This document shows, one piece after another, positions 33,693 to 43,900 of a stretch of 64,000 nucleotides of DNA. The stretch spans positions 2,294,001 through 2,358,000 of the forward strand of contig NZ_CP033918.1 of NCBI RefSeq assembly GCF_003815675.1, written 5' to 3'. The translations under genes and the position numbers were made by a program. The notes under the pieces are model-generated. The model had not been told where the DNA came from. It searched no databases and saw only the letters and a list, made by a program, of their open reading frames with translations. Source of the stretch: Chryseobacterium sp. G0186 (GTDB lineage Bacteria > Bacteroidota > Bacteroidia > Flavobacteriales > Weeksellaceae). Within the stretch, counting starts at the first letter, position 1, and every line of letters begins with the position of its first letter.

Positions 33693-35063
33693 ATGGAAAG
33701 TAAAAAAGAATTCTTCTTGGAGTGCTACAAACTAGGGATCATTAAATTCGGAAGATTTACCTTGAAAAGTGGTATTGAAAGTCCGTTTTATGTAGACTTG
33801 AGACCTTTAGCCTCAGATCCTAAAATCTTAAAAAATCTTGCTAATTATTTACTGGAAATGCTTCCGTTGGATAATTTTGATTTAATCTGTGGAGTTCCTT
33901 ATGCTGCTCTTCCTATGGCTACAGCGATGTCACTGGAAAGCTATATTCCATTAATTATTAAAAGAAAAGAAGCGAAAAGCTACGGTACAAAGAAGCTGAT
34001 CGAGGGAATTTACCAGAAAGGACAAAACTGTCTTTTGGTAGAAGATGTCATCACATCCGGAAAATCTCTTGTAGAAACTATTGCTGAAGTAGAACAGGAA
34101 GACCTTAAGGTAGCAGACATTGTGGTTGTGCTGGACAGAGAGCAAGGTGGAAAGCAGTTACTGGAAAGTAAAGGCTACAGAGTACATACCCTTTTCAATA
34201 TTTCTGAAGTATGTGGAATTCTTCAGGAAACGGGTGAGTTATCTGATGATGAAGTGAAGAGAATCCAGGATTTCCTGCAAGGGAATCACATTCAGTTTGA
34301 AGAAGAAACAAGAGCTTCTTATGAACAAAAACTAAGTAATACCCAACATTCTGTATCAAAAAAGTTACTGGAAACAGCCTTGGCAAAAAAATCTAATCTG
34401 ATTGCTTCTGCAGATGTTACCACAACTCAGGAATTATTAGAATTGGCTGAGAAAGTAGGTCCTCACATTATTGCCTTAAAGACGCACATTGATATCATTT
34501 CTGATTTTGAGTACGAAAAAACGATCACTCCGCTAAAGGAAATCGCTGCTAAACATCAGTTTTTATTAATGGAAGACAGAAAATTTGCAGACATCGGAAA
34601 CACTCAGGAATTACAGTTTACAAGCGGAGTCTTTAAGATTACAGATTGGGCAGATTTTGTAACCTCTCAGGTAATCGGAGGTTTTGAATCGTTAGATTGC
34701 TTCCATAACGTAGGAGTGGTAGCCATTGTTGGAATGTCTTCCAAAGGTGCTTTAACTACCAGCAGCTATCGTGAAGAAGCATTAAAGGTTGCTTTATCTC
34801 ATCCCAATGTTATTGGTGGAGTATCACAGAATAAAATTCCGGAAGATCTTTTATTATTTACACCTGGAGTAAATCTTGCAGATTCAGGAGATGGAAAGGG
34901 ACAGCAATACAATACACCGGAGCATGTTTTCAAAACCCTACACACAGATTTTATTATTGTAGGAAGAGGAATCTATAAATCTAATGATCCGGAAGCATCT
35001 GCAGTTACCTATAAAACTGAGGGTTGGAATGCCTATATTAATTCTTTGCAAAAACAGGGTTAA
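33693..35063 (+). CDS. pyrEF: Fused orotate phosphoribosyltransferase / OMP decarboxylase (UMP synthase)
   Basis: The protein has 456 residues. The OPRT domain, about 1-205, carries the PRPP-binding motif LLVEDVITSGKSLVE (near 112) and ESPFYVDLRPL at the start. The OMPDC domain, about 210-456, carries ALKTHIDII, MEDRKFADIGNT (the catalytic D-K-D set) and TPGVNLADSGDGKGQQYNTP. It performs the last two steps to UMP. The domain order OPRT-OMPDC and the DRKFADIGNT wording are those of eukaryotic UMP synthases, while most bacteria have separate pyrE and pyrF. A TAAATTTG element lies at 33666-33673. The symbol is descriptive. Confidence 0.93.
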   Translation: MESKKEFFLECYKLGIIKFGRFTLKSGIESPFYVDLRPLASDPKILKNLANYLLEMLPLDNFDLICGVPYAALPMATAMSLESYIPLIIKRKEAKSYGTKKLIEGIYQKGQNCLLVEDVITSGKSLVETIAEVEQEDLKVADIVVVLDREQGGKQLLESKGYRVHTLFNISEVCGILQETGELSDDEVKRIQDFLQGNHIQFEEETRASYEQKLSNTQHSVSKKLLETALAKKSNLIASADVTTTQELLELAEKVGPHIIALKTHIDIISDFEYEKTITPLKEIAAKHQFLLMEDRKFADIGNTQELQFTSGVFKITDWADFVTSQVIGGFESLDCFHNVGVVAIVGMSSKGALTTSSYREEALKVALSHPNVIGGVSQNKIPEDLLLFTPGVNLADSGDGKGQQYNTPEHVFKTLHTDFIIVGRGIYKSNDPEASAVTYKTEGWNAYINSLQKQG

Positions 35064-35091
35064 AATCCTATAAAGTATATACAAAATAAGT

Positions 35092-35099
35092 TATATTTG
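35092..35099 (+). promoter_or_regulatory. -7 promoter element of the M1-like protein gene
   Basis: TATATTTG fits TAnnTTTG, 17 nt before the TTG start at 35117. Confidence 0.5.
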
Positions 35100-35116
35100 A
35101 TCTTTATCACGGATAT

Positions 35117-37939
35117 TTGAAAAAGATCAGCATTTGCCTTATTTTGTTTTGGGGAGTTGTACAGGTTTCTGCACAGAAAGACAGTATTTATATTGAAGCT
35201 AAATTGTCTCCTGACAGAAGATCCTTGGAGGTCAATCAGGAAATTGTTTATTATAATCATTCTGACAAAGACCTGCATACCGTAAAACTTCTGAACTGGG
35301 TTTCCGCCTACAACAAGCGCGGAACCTCTTTAGTCTACAGAAAACTGGAAGACAGGAACAGTGACTTACATTTTGCAAAGAATGAAGAACTGGGCAAACT
35401 TCTGGAACTGAATATCAAGAATTCAGAAAACCAGGAAATCCCTGTCAATACAATTTCAGATGAGAATTTTTTTCTTCCTCTGAATAAGGCATTAAAGCCT
35501 GGTGAAAGCATCACTTTGCAGCTTCAGTACAAGATGTTGCTTCCCGATAAAAGATTTACGGGATACGGAACATCTGTTCAGAATACTGCATTAAAATACT
35601 TCTTTATTGTTCCGGATCATTTTGATCCGGACAATATTTCCCAAAGAAATTATCATGACATTGAAGAACCTGTAAGTTTCAACACCTATTGGACTGTCAA
35701 TTTTGATATTCCAGTCAATAATTTTATTGAAGGAAACCTGCCTCAGATACAAATGAATTCTTTTAAAGGGTATCTGGATTCTGATCCCGAATTTTTAATT
35801 TCCCAAGGTGCCTATCCTACTATAAATGTTAGTGTTGATGGTTCTAATACAGAAATTAAATTTGGGTATAACCTTAAACCTGAGGAGAAGCAAAATCTTG
35901 AATTTTATCTCCCTCTTCATTTAAAATTTCTCAAGGAAAAAATTGGGATTCTTCCGGAAAGTATCTTCATTTCTGATAAATTTAGAGCTAAGGAAGACTT
36001 TTTCGGGAACAATGACATTACTTTCTGGAAATTCAGATTTCAGCTGTTTACCGATGCCGAAAAAACAGATCTTGATTATTTTGGAATCGTTACCAAAAAG
36101 ATTCTTGACGAGAATATTATTGCCGATAAGCAGAAAGACCATTGGTTTAAGAATGGTTTAAAATCATATATTGAAATTCAATACCTTAAGAAATTCTACA
36201 AGGACACAAAGCTTTTAGGGACATTACCTGAGACAAAGTTGTTTGGTCTTAAGCCTTTAAAATTATTTCATGCTTCAAAGGTTAAGCTTCTGGACCGATA
36301 CGGATTAGCCTATCAATATATCATGCTTCAAAATCTGGATCAGAAAATTGATGAAGACTTTGGAGTATTGAGTAATTTTAATGATACTGCTATCAGTAGT
36401 TTTGAGACTGGAAGTCTGTTCAATTTTTCTGCGGATAAGTTAGGAGAATATACATTCAATGATCTTGTAAAAAATTATATTTCACAAAATTCAGGAAAGA
36501 AGATCAATCCGGAAGATTTTTTGAAAGACCTGTCTAAAAAAGATAAAACAACAGATTATCTTACAGGCTTTTTTAAACAGAAAAACAGGGTTAATTTCAA
36601 ACTGAAGCATATTAAAAAGGAAAATGACTCCCTACAAATAAAAATAGCTAAAAATACGGATGTTCCCATTCCTGTAAAAATGGAAACAGAAACCAGGGAG
36701 GGAGAAAAAAAAGCATATTGGATAGAAACTGCAGAAAATGAAAGAATCAAGGACTTTCCACTTCCTGCATCGGACAATATCTATAAAATCACCTTAAACA
36801 ACGGCTATATATTCCCGGAATCTAATTATCGGGATAATTTTCTGTATGCCAAGGGAATATTTTCAAATACAAAGAAGATTAAGCTTAAGTTAATAAAGGA
36901 TATTCCCAATCCTGAATACAACGAAATTTATATAAGCCCAAGGGTTCGTTTCAACAATACCTATGATAAATTCCTGTTGGGAGTTAATTTAAAAAATCAA
37001 TCTTTTTTTGATCAAAAGTTTCTGTACTCATTTACACCAACATATAGTACAGGAACAGGAAAATTAACGGGTTCGGGCGCAGTCTCCTATTCTTTTCTGC
37101 CTGCTGAAAGTATTTTCCGAAGCCTTACGTTTGGAGTCTCCGGTTCTTATTTCCATTATGACTATAATCTAGCCTACAGAAAGGGGTCTGCATTTTCAAC
37201 AATAAGCTTTAGAAAAAACCCAAGAAGTACAGTGAGCAGAAGTCTTGGTTTTTCATATAATTATTTTGAAAGAGATTTAAGCCCTGTTATGATTGCCAAT
37301 GATGATTATAAAAAATACAATCTTTGGAGTGTTGGGTACGGATATAGTGACAATCAGATGATTCATGAAAAAAGTTTGAGTCTGAGTGCGCAGGGAATGG
37401 AAGATTTCAATAAAATTACTGCTGAAGGATTTTACAGATGGGAATTTGCTCCTAAACAAAAATTAAGTCTTCGTTTATTTGCCGGATATTTTCTAAGAAA
37501 TGATACCCGAAATAATCTGTTTGATTATGGTATTTCAAGGGTATCCAACTATACATTCTCCTATAATCTTTTAGGGGAAAGTGCGAGTAGCGGACTTCTT
37601 TCGCAACAGTTTATTCTGGCAGACGGAGGTTTTAAATCATTTATTCCCGGTACAGTTAATCAATGGATCACCTCTGCCAATGTAGATTCCAGTGTTTGGA
37701 AAATCTTTCATGTGTATGCTGATGCAGGAATATATAAAAATAAGGATATGCCTGCTAAATTTATATGGGACACGGGAGTCAAGGTAAGAATCATTCCGGA
37801 TTTCCTTGAGGTTTATTTCCCGATACAGTCTTCATTGGGCTTTGAGCCTGCATTCAAGGATTATGCAAAGCGAATCAGGTATACATTGATTCTTAATCTC
37901 GGATCCATCATCAATGCAGCAAGAAGAGGATGGTATTAA
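35117..37939 (+). CDS. M1-peptidase-like protein fused to a C-terminal outer-membrane beta-barrel
   Basis: The protein has 940 residues. It starts at TTG, directly at a signal peptide (KKISICLILFWGVVQVSAQ). The N-terminal 220 residues read like the beta-sandwich of M1 aminopeptidases. HWFKNGLKSYIEIQYLKKFY (near 345) corresponds to the 'WLNEGFATYxE' helix of M1, but no HExxH zinc motif precedes it, so peptidase activity is doubtful. From about residue 610 the sequence is a run of amphipathic strands (VSYSFLPAESIFRSLTFGVS, LGFSYNYFERDLSP) ending in NAARRGWY, as in outer-membrane barrels. The role is unknown. It has its own promoter element and terminator. Confidence 0.7.
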   Translation: MKKISICLILFWGVVQVSAQKDSIYIEAKLSPDRRSLEVNQEIVYYNHSDKDLHTVKLLNWVSAYNKRGTSLVYRKLEDRNSDLHFAKNEELGKLLELNIKNSENQEIPVNTISDENFFLPLNKALKPGESITLQLQYKMLLPDKRFTGYGTSVQNTALKYFFIVPDHFDPDNISQRNYHDIEEPVSFNTYWTVNFDIPVNNFIEGNLPQIQMNSFKGYLDSDPEFLISQGAYPTINVSVDGSNTEIKFGYNLKPEEKQNLEFYLPLHLKFLKEKIGILPESIFISDKFRAKEDFFGNNDITFWKFRFQLFTDAEKTDLDYFGIVTKKILDENIIADKQKDHWFKNGLKSYIEIQYLKKFYKDTKLLGTLPETKLFGLKPLKLFHASKVKLLDRYGLAYQYIMLQNLDQKIDEDFGVLSNFNDTAISSFETGSLFNFSADKLGEYTFNDLVKNYISQNSGKKINPEDFLKDLSKKDKTTDYLTGFFKQKNRVNFKLKHIKKENDSLQIKIAKNTDVPIPVKMETETREGEKKAYWIETAENERIKDFPLPASDNIYKITLNNGYIFPESNYRDNFLYAKGIFSNTKKIKLKLIKDIPNPEYNEIYISPRVRFNNTYDKFLLGVNLKNQSFFDQKFLYSFTPTYSTGTGKLTGSGAVSYSFLPAESIFRSLTFGVSGSYFHYDYNLAYRKGSAFSTISFRKNPRSTVSRSLGFSYNYFERDLSPVMIANDDYKKYNLWSVGYGYSDNQMIHEKSLSLSAQGMEDFNKITAEGFYRWEFAPKQKLSLRLFAGYFLRNDTRNNLFDYGISRVSNYTFSYNLLGESASSGLLSQQFILADGGFKSFIPGTVNQWITSANVDSSVWKIFHVYADAGIYKNKDMPAKFIWDTGVKVRIIPDFLEVYFPIQSSLGFEPAFKDYAKRIRYTLILNLGSIINAARRGWY

Positions 37940-37944
37940 AATAA

Positions 37945-37970
37945 AAAGAACAGCTTTTAGGCTGTTCTTT
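37945..37970. terminator. Bidirectional terminator between convergent genes
   Basis: AAAGAACAGC (37945-37954) pairs perfectly with GCTGTTCTTT (37961-37970). A- and T-tracts lie on both sides. It serves the gene ending at 37939 and probably the leftward gene ending at 37995. Confidence 0.8.
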
Positions 37971-37994
37971 CTTTATTAAAAATTTATCTGAAAA

Positions 37995-38807
37995 CTAATC
38001 TTTTATAATCTTTTGTGAAATGGGAGCATTGTTAATGGTTCCTGTTACAATATAAGTTCCCTTAGGAAGATCTGTAATATCCAGATTTAAGGCAAATTTT
38101 GTAGGAGATGTTTTAACGACCTGTCTAAATGTATCATAGAGTTTCACATCTTTAATCTCCATTCCGAAAACAATCCTGCCATCTTTTACAAATGGATTCT
38201 GAACAAAGCCAGATTTTGCAGCACCTGCAAGGGAAAAGTCCTCCATATTATCGCTATGACTCTCCAGATTTCTTTTGATGGCCACCGTTGATGTTGGAGA
38301 CGGAGCCGGCCCATCCCCTTTGAATTGATCTGCATTTGATCCATACCCAACAAAATCTAGAACATTGGAAGAAGCAGGATCTGCAACTTGTACTATATTT
38401 CCTGCCAATGCAATTTTCCCGGACACGCTTGATATCCTGATCCCTACAGTTTTATTGGGAGTTCCATCAAAATTTGTAATGGTAGTTGCAATAAAATCCG
38501 GTGTTGGTAAGTTTTCGGTTCCCCCTTCAATAGCAGCTTCCTGAATAAGATACGTCTCCTCAGGTCCCAAAGTTAGGTCCGGTAATGTATGATACTGAGT
38601 AAAAGCACCTATTGCCGGGGCATACTGTATACTGGCCCCTGTTAAGGAAACCAATGTTGTTCCTATATTTTTAAGGACAATATAATTATTTTTTAAAATG
38701 GCTCCTGAACTAGCATTCCCACCATAGATCTCATTGATCACAATCTGAGCATTTGCTGATGCTGTCACCAATAATAATCCAACAATAGTAAAGATTTTTT
38801 TCATCAT
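37995..38807 (-). CDS. Secreted lamin-tail-domain protein with type IX sorting domain (paralogue A)
   Basis: The protein has 270 residues from ATG 38807 (a second Met follows directly); the open frame continues upstream without a signal. Signal peptide MMKKIFTIVGLLLVTASANA. The lamin-tail domain spans about 22-180 (IVINEIYGGNASSGAILKNN, VLDFVGYGSNA). The C-terminal about 65 residues (DVKLYDTFRQVVKT, LPKGTYIVTGTINN, ending KIIKD) are a type A sorting signal for the type IX secretion system. It is probably cell-surface or released. It is about 45% similar by eye to its neighbour at 38991. The function is unknown. Confidence 0.8.
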   Translation of the reverse strand: MMKKIFTIVGLLLVTASANAQIVINEIYGGNASSGAILKNNYIVLKNIGTTLVSLTGASIQYAPAIGAFTQYHTLPDLTLGPEETYLIQEAAIEGGTENLPTPDFIATTITNFDGTPNKTVGIRISSVSGKIALAGNIVQVADPASSNVLDFVGYGSNADQFKGDGPAPSPTSTVAIKRNLESHSDNMEDFSLAGAAKSGFVQNPFVKDGRIVFGMEIKDVKLYDTFRQVVKTSPTKFALNLDITDLPKGTYIVTGTINNAPISQKIIKD

Positions 38808-38935
38808 AATAATTTTAGAGGTAAGTTGTGGTAAAAACATCAAAAACAATACCACCTGATTGGGAAATTTACAAAAAAACCATCATAAATAAGCATATTT
38901 TCTTGAACAAAACAATCTTCTCATTACAATAAAAA

Positions 38936-38966
38936 AATCCGGCCATTTCTTCGAAATGGCCGGATT
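38936..38966 (-). terminator. Strong terminator of lamin-tail paralogue B
   Basis: A 14-bp perfect stem (38936-38949 with 38953-38966, core CCGGCCATTTC) with a 3-nt loop is followed on the minus strand by T-tracts. It separates the two paralogues, so they are not one operon. Confidence 0.9.
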
Positions 38967-38990
38967 CTATTTTTATATAAAAATAGAATA

Positions 38991-39872
38991 TTAGTCTTTT
39001 AAGATTTTTTGAGATACTGGCTGATTGTTTACTGTACCTGTTACAATGTAGTTTCCTTTTGCCAATTCAGCAACACTTACAGATTCGTTTTGTTTTGCAG
39101 AAGCTGTTTTCACAACCTGTCCGTTCATGTTGAATACTTTTACATCCTTAGCATCAGCTCCGAAAGTAATTTCGTTATTTTTCACGAAAGCATTTTTAAC
39201 AAAGCTTGCAGTTTTTGATTTGTTGATTTCTGTAACAGCAAGACTTCCTGAACCTGAATTTTCTGGAGTTGGCGTACCTGCAGTAAAATCTGCATTATTA
39301 TTATTAGTATCAATTCCATTAGTTCTAGATATAGAAGTTGTAGTAGTAGTTGCTGGAGCAGCTCCGGCACCTTCAAATAAACTTACAGTACCACTTCCCC
39401 AACCAACGAAATCAATAACATTTGAACCATTTGCAGCAGTAGGAGAAGTACTATCGCTAGTTAAAGCAACTTTACCTCCGGTTCCGGATAGAGCCAAAGG
39501 CTGATCAGGAAAGCTCGTTCCATTAGGTGCAAAGTCAGGAGTTGGTAAATTTTGAGTTCCTCCATTTCCAGCAGCCATCTGAATCAAATATTTCTGCCCT
39601 GGATTTAATGTAATTGAAGGTAATGCTAATTTATTATTAAGTGGATTTGTAACGCTTCCACTTGCACCAAAAGCCCCACCTGTAGAAGCATATTGTATAT
39701 AAGCTCCATTAAGTGTTACTGGAGAAGAACCTCTATTAATTAATTCAACAAAATCATTCTTTAATGTTGCCCCAGAATTTCCACCACCTCCGTACACTTC
39801 ATTAATTACGATTTGAGCATTCATAGATGCTGCAATGGAAACGATTCCTAAAATAGTAAAGATCTTTTTCAT
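38991..39872 (-). CDS. Secreted lamin-tail-domain protein with type IX sorting domain (paralogue B)
   Basis: The protein has 293 residues from ATG 39872, where the signal peptide starts (MKKIFTILGIVSIAASMNA); the longer open frame is not used. The lamin-tail domain is canonical (IVINEVYGGGGNSGATLKND, FVELINRGSSPVTLNG, VIDFVGWGSG), followed by a Thr/Asn-rich linker and a type A sorting domain (DVKVFNMNGQVVKTASAK, ELAKGNYIVTGTVNN, QKILKD). The domain is common in secreted Bacteroidota proteins, often next to nucleases, though none is fused here. The function is unknown. Confidence 0.85.
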   Translation of the reverse strand: MKKIFTILGIVSIAASMNAQIVINEVYGGGGNSGATLKNDFVELINRGSSPVTLNGAYIQYASTGGAFGASGSVTNPLNNKLALPSITLNPGQKYLIQMAAGNGGTQNLPTPDFAPNGTSFPDQPLALSGTGGKVALTSDSTSPTAANGSNVIDFVGWGSGTVSLFEGAGAAPATTTTTSISRTNGIDTNNNNADFTAGTPTPENSGSGSLAVTEINKSKTASFVKNAFVKNNEITFGADAKDVKVFNMNGQVVKTASAKQNESVSVAELAKGNYIVTGTVNNQPVSQKILKD

Positions 39873-39910
39873 AAAATAATTTTTTTTAAAATTTATGGAG
39901 TAAAAATACA

Positions 39911-39939
39911 AAAAAACCACTCTCACAAATGTGGAGTGG
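39911..39939 (-). terminator. Terminator of the leftward gene at 39964
   Basis: CCACTC/GAGTGG with an inner CAC/GTG (39917-39939), one bulge, followed by TTTTTT on the minus strand. Confidence 0.75.
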
Positions 39940-39963
39940 CCAATAATTAACAATTAATTAAAA

Positions 39964-40755
39964 TTACTTTTTAATAATCTTCTCAGAAACGGCTTTACCA
40001 TTGACATTTCCTGTTACAAAATAAATCCCACTCTGTAGATTTTCCACATTTACAGATCCGTTTTTAATTACAGAAGCTGTTTTTACTATTTGCCCGTATG
40101 CATTGAAAATTTTAATATCAGATTGGGTTCCAAAATAAATTTCCTTACTTACAGAAGTATTTTTAACAAAAATATTTTTAGATTTTAATGTTTCTGAAGT
40201 AGCTAATGAAACAGAAATACCTGTCACTTTTACATCATCAATTCTATAGGTTCCCGAATTACTTGTTACAGAAGACCATCTAAGCCTTAAAGTTGTAGCA
40301 TTTTCTGCTCCTACCGGTAATTCTATAGCTGCTCCATTATTTATAAGTCCCCAAGTAGTAGCTTTCTTATTATAAGTGTATGCTACATCATTCCAAGTAG
40401 TACCATCCGTACTCCACTGAAAAACAACTTCCTGATTAAATGCAGCAGCTCCAAGTCCTCCCCATATAATAGAAATATTTGTATATCCAGCTGTTGATAA
40501 ATTAGAATATGTTAATGTATGGGTAATTCCATTTGATCCTTGGCCAACGAATTGAGCACTCATTCCTCCTGATGCTCCTGAGTATCCTGTAGAGGAACTA
40601 GATCCATTTAATTTCCAACCATTAGTGGTATTTGTACTTGCCCACCCAGATGGTAGCGAAGACGTAGTTCCAAAAGTTTCAGACAAAAGAGTAGTTTGTC
40701 CAAATGTAGTAATGGCAAACATTGCTGTTGCCAATAACGAATAAAGTTTTTTCAT
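39964..40755 (-). CDS. Secreted protein with type IX sorting domain
   Basis: The protein has 263 residues. Signal peptide MKKLYSLLATAMFAITTFGQ. Residues about 22-180 form a jelly-roll/MAM-like beta domain typical of surface proteins (LLSETFGTTSSLPSGWAS at the start, IDDVKVTG at the end). It is followed by a type A sorting domain (DIKIFNAYGQIVKTASV, LQSGIYFVTGNVNGKAV, EKIIKK). It is exported by the type IX system. No catalytic motif is seen. It is Ser/Thr/Gly-rich. It lies upstream of the lamin-tail genes on the same strand but with its own terminator. Confidence 0.82.
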   Translation of the reverse strand: MKKLYSLLATAMFAITTFGQTTLLSETFGTTSSLPSGWASTNTTNGWKLNGSSSSTGYSGASGGMSAQFVGQGSNGITHTLTYSNLSTAGYTNISIIWGGLGAAAFNQEVVFQWSTDGTTWNDVAYTYNKKATTWGLINNGAAIELPVGAENATTLRLRWSSVTSNSGTYRIDDVKVTGISVSLATSETLKSKNIFVKNTSVSKEIYFGTQSDIKIFNAYGQIVKTASVIKNGSVNVENLQSGIYFVTGNVNGKAVSEKIIKK

Positions 40756-40905
40756 GATTATAATTTTAAATTATTTATAATTTCGGGGGCTAAATTACAG
40801 CTAATTTTCAGGACTTGACAATATTTGGATTAATTTTCTGTTAATAATCTTAAACACCTTAGCATTAACATTTTTTAATTATTTTTACGAATTATTTTTC
40901 AGGAA

Positions 40906-43900
40906 TTGCGGAATTTTTTTATCCTATTCGTTTTGTTTTTCTTAGGCATATTTTCAGGAAATGCTCAGGTATTTTCATGGAAAAATCCCAACGTTCCTGA
41001 AGACAGCATTAAAAAGGACAGCATCCTTGCTGCAAGGCTTGAACAGGACATTTTTGCCAAAGACACTTTAGATTTTATACGAACCAATAACAGAGTGATC
41101 ATTGATGAAGCGGTATTGGCAAAAAATGATAAAAAAAGATTTCTAGGTGAACTTAACTCCAAAGGATCTATTATCCGTGGGATTACATTTGGTAATAATC
41201 AGGGACAATCGGTTCAAAGTTCGATGGATCTTCAGATTTCGGGGCGATTGTCTAAGGATGTTACCATTTTGGCCAGTATTTCGGATCACAATTTACCTAT
41301 TCAGGCTGATGGCTATACTCAAACCTTAGAGGAATTTGACAAAATTTACATGCAGCTTAATATTAAGGATAAATCTATTCTTAGAGCCGGGCATCTGGAT
41401 CTTGTTGAAGCTAAAAATTATTTTGCCAAATACCAGAGAAGAAGCATGGGTATCCAGTTTCAGACAGAATTTGGAAAGGAAAATAAAACATTTGTAGATA
41501 TCTCTGCAGGGGTAGCCCGAAGTGAGTTTCACAGAGTTCGTTTTCAGGGGATTGAAGGAAACCAGGGACCTTACCGTCTGACCGGGAAAAACGGGGAGCA
41601 ATTCATTACCCTTATTTCAGGTTCTGAACAGGTTTTCATTGATGGAATCCTCATGAAACGCGGAGAAAACCAGGATTATATCATCAATTATAATACCGGT
41701 GAGGTTACCTTTACCAGTTTCCGGCCTATTTTCCAACAAAACTTTATTACAATTTCCTACAACTATGCCAATAGAAATTACTCCAGATATTTATTCACTG
41801 GAAAACTAGAACATCAAAGGGAGAAATTCAAGGTTGGATTGAACTGGTTCATGGAAAATGACAACAAAAATGCTCCTCTGGCTTTGAGCTTGTCTAAAGA
41901 GGATGAACAGATCCTTGCCAACGCAGGGAATGACCCTAATATGATGTATGCTCCATCAGGAGTTATTACCGAATATGATGTTAATAAAATTTTGTACCGA
42001 TTAAATTCTGCCGGAAGTTTTTATGAATTTTCAACAGATCCCAATGAAGTGCTTTATCAGGTATCTTTCACTTATTTTGGCCCTAATATGGGAGACTATA
42101 AAACGGCACAAACCACCAATAACGGCCGTGTTTTTGAATATGCAGGTCCTAATGCAGGAGACTACAGAGCGGTAAGAAAACTTCCTTCTCCTCAGAAATC
42201 ACAGGTTTTCTCCCTCAACTCTGAGTATTTATTGAATGAAGGAAAAATAGGAGCGGATATTTCTTTGAGTAATTATGATATCAACTTATTCTCATCCAAA
42301 GATTCCAACCAAAATATGGGATATGCCTGGCGTATTTTCGGAAACAAAACATTTACAAAAAGTACATGGAAAGGAACTCCTAGTTTTGAATATCAATATA
42401 TCGACAAACAGTTCCATATCCTGGATCGTATCAATGACGTAGAATTCTCCAGAGATTTTAACTTAACACAGGAATTTAACAAAAAGACCCAGAACAGATT
42501 TATATTCAGCTTTTTAAACAAATGGAATAATAAGTCTACCTTAAATTATCGTGTTAATTATTTAAATGAACAAGATTCTTATAAGGGTCTTAAAAATGAT
42601 CTTGACTTCGGCTGGATCACAGGAAGCTTCTTTACAAAAGGAAATCTATCCTATCTGAACACCACAGCCACTCTTCAGGATACTAAATTCATTCGAGGAG
42701 GTGTATCTACAGAATTTACCGGTAAAAAGGGAAGCTGGGCGATCGGAGGAAGCATGGAGCACAATGAGAAAAAGTACAATGACACTCAACTTATGGATGT
42801 CACGAGCTTCAGTTGGAAAGAGCTTTTTATCCAAAAGAAAATTGGTGACAGTACCCGTACAAAATTATTAGCAAAGGTATACATGAGGGATAATGACTCT
42901 GTACGTGATAACAGGCTTCAAAATATGAACAATATTTTGGGGGTTATGGCAGAAAGTCAGATCATTAAAACGGATAAAACCTCTTTAAATATCTTAATTC
43001 ATTACAGAAAGTTCTTCTATCAGAGTGCTGAAGCCAATGTCACTAAAAACAACGATTTTGTTGTTGGGAATATTCTTTACAACCAGCAGCTTTTCAGAAA
43101 TGGTATGCGTTTACAGGCTTTTTACGAGCTTGGAAATGGACAGGAAGCACAAAGAGAATTCCAATACATTAAAGTAACGGATGGACAGGGAGTCTATAAA
43201 TGGACAGATTATAATGGAGATGGTATTCAGCAGCTTGATGAATTTGAAATTGCCGAATATTCTGATTTAGCTCAATATATAAGGGTTTACACCAATTCTG
43301 TAAGATATATTCCATCTAACAAAAATAAATTACAGTTGGCTTTATTTGTAAATCCGGCTATTGTTTTTAATTCTGAAAATGCATTTTTAAAGCGCTGGAA
43401 TTTTAATATTTCATTAAACTCCCAAAACTCATTCTACAAAAAAGATAAAGTCTTGGTGCTGAATCCATTTGAAAAAAACAGTGACCAGATTCTTAAAAAT
43501 CAAAATATTCTGGCATCTGTACAATTCAATCCTACCGATAAATCCGGCTGGAATGGAAACTATAGATTCATTACAAATGACAACCTTATCAATGCCAATT
43601 TCAGTAATGAAGAGCGTGAACAGACCTCTCATTTCCTGAATATAGGATATTGGTTTAATAAGGAATTCAGGGTGGATTGGGAAAATTCTGTTCATGATAT
43701 TAAAAACTCTTCACAGCTATTTGCAACAAGAGATTATCGACTCAATAATTTTGAAACCAAGCCAAAAGCAACCTACAAATTCACAGATTCTTTCCAGACT
43801 GAACTTTCTTCTGCATACCGTCAGAAACAAAGATTGGATGGAGAAGAGTTATTAAAGGCTTTTGATATTACAGGAACCATTCAATGGGAATACAGAAAAA

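Noticed and set aside
39127..39504. 125-codon frame antisense to lamin-tail paralogue B
   Set aside because: Pro/Val-rich translation arises from the repetitive Ser/Thr/Ala coding strand; no independent evidence.
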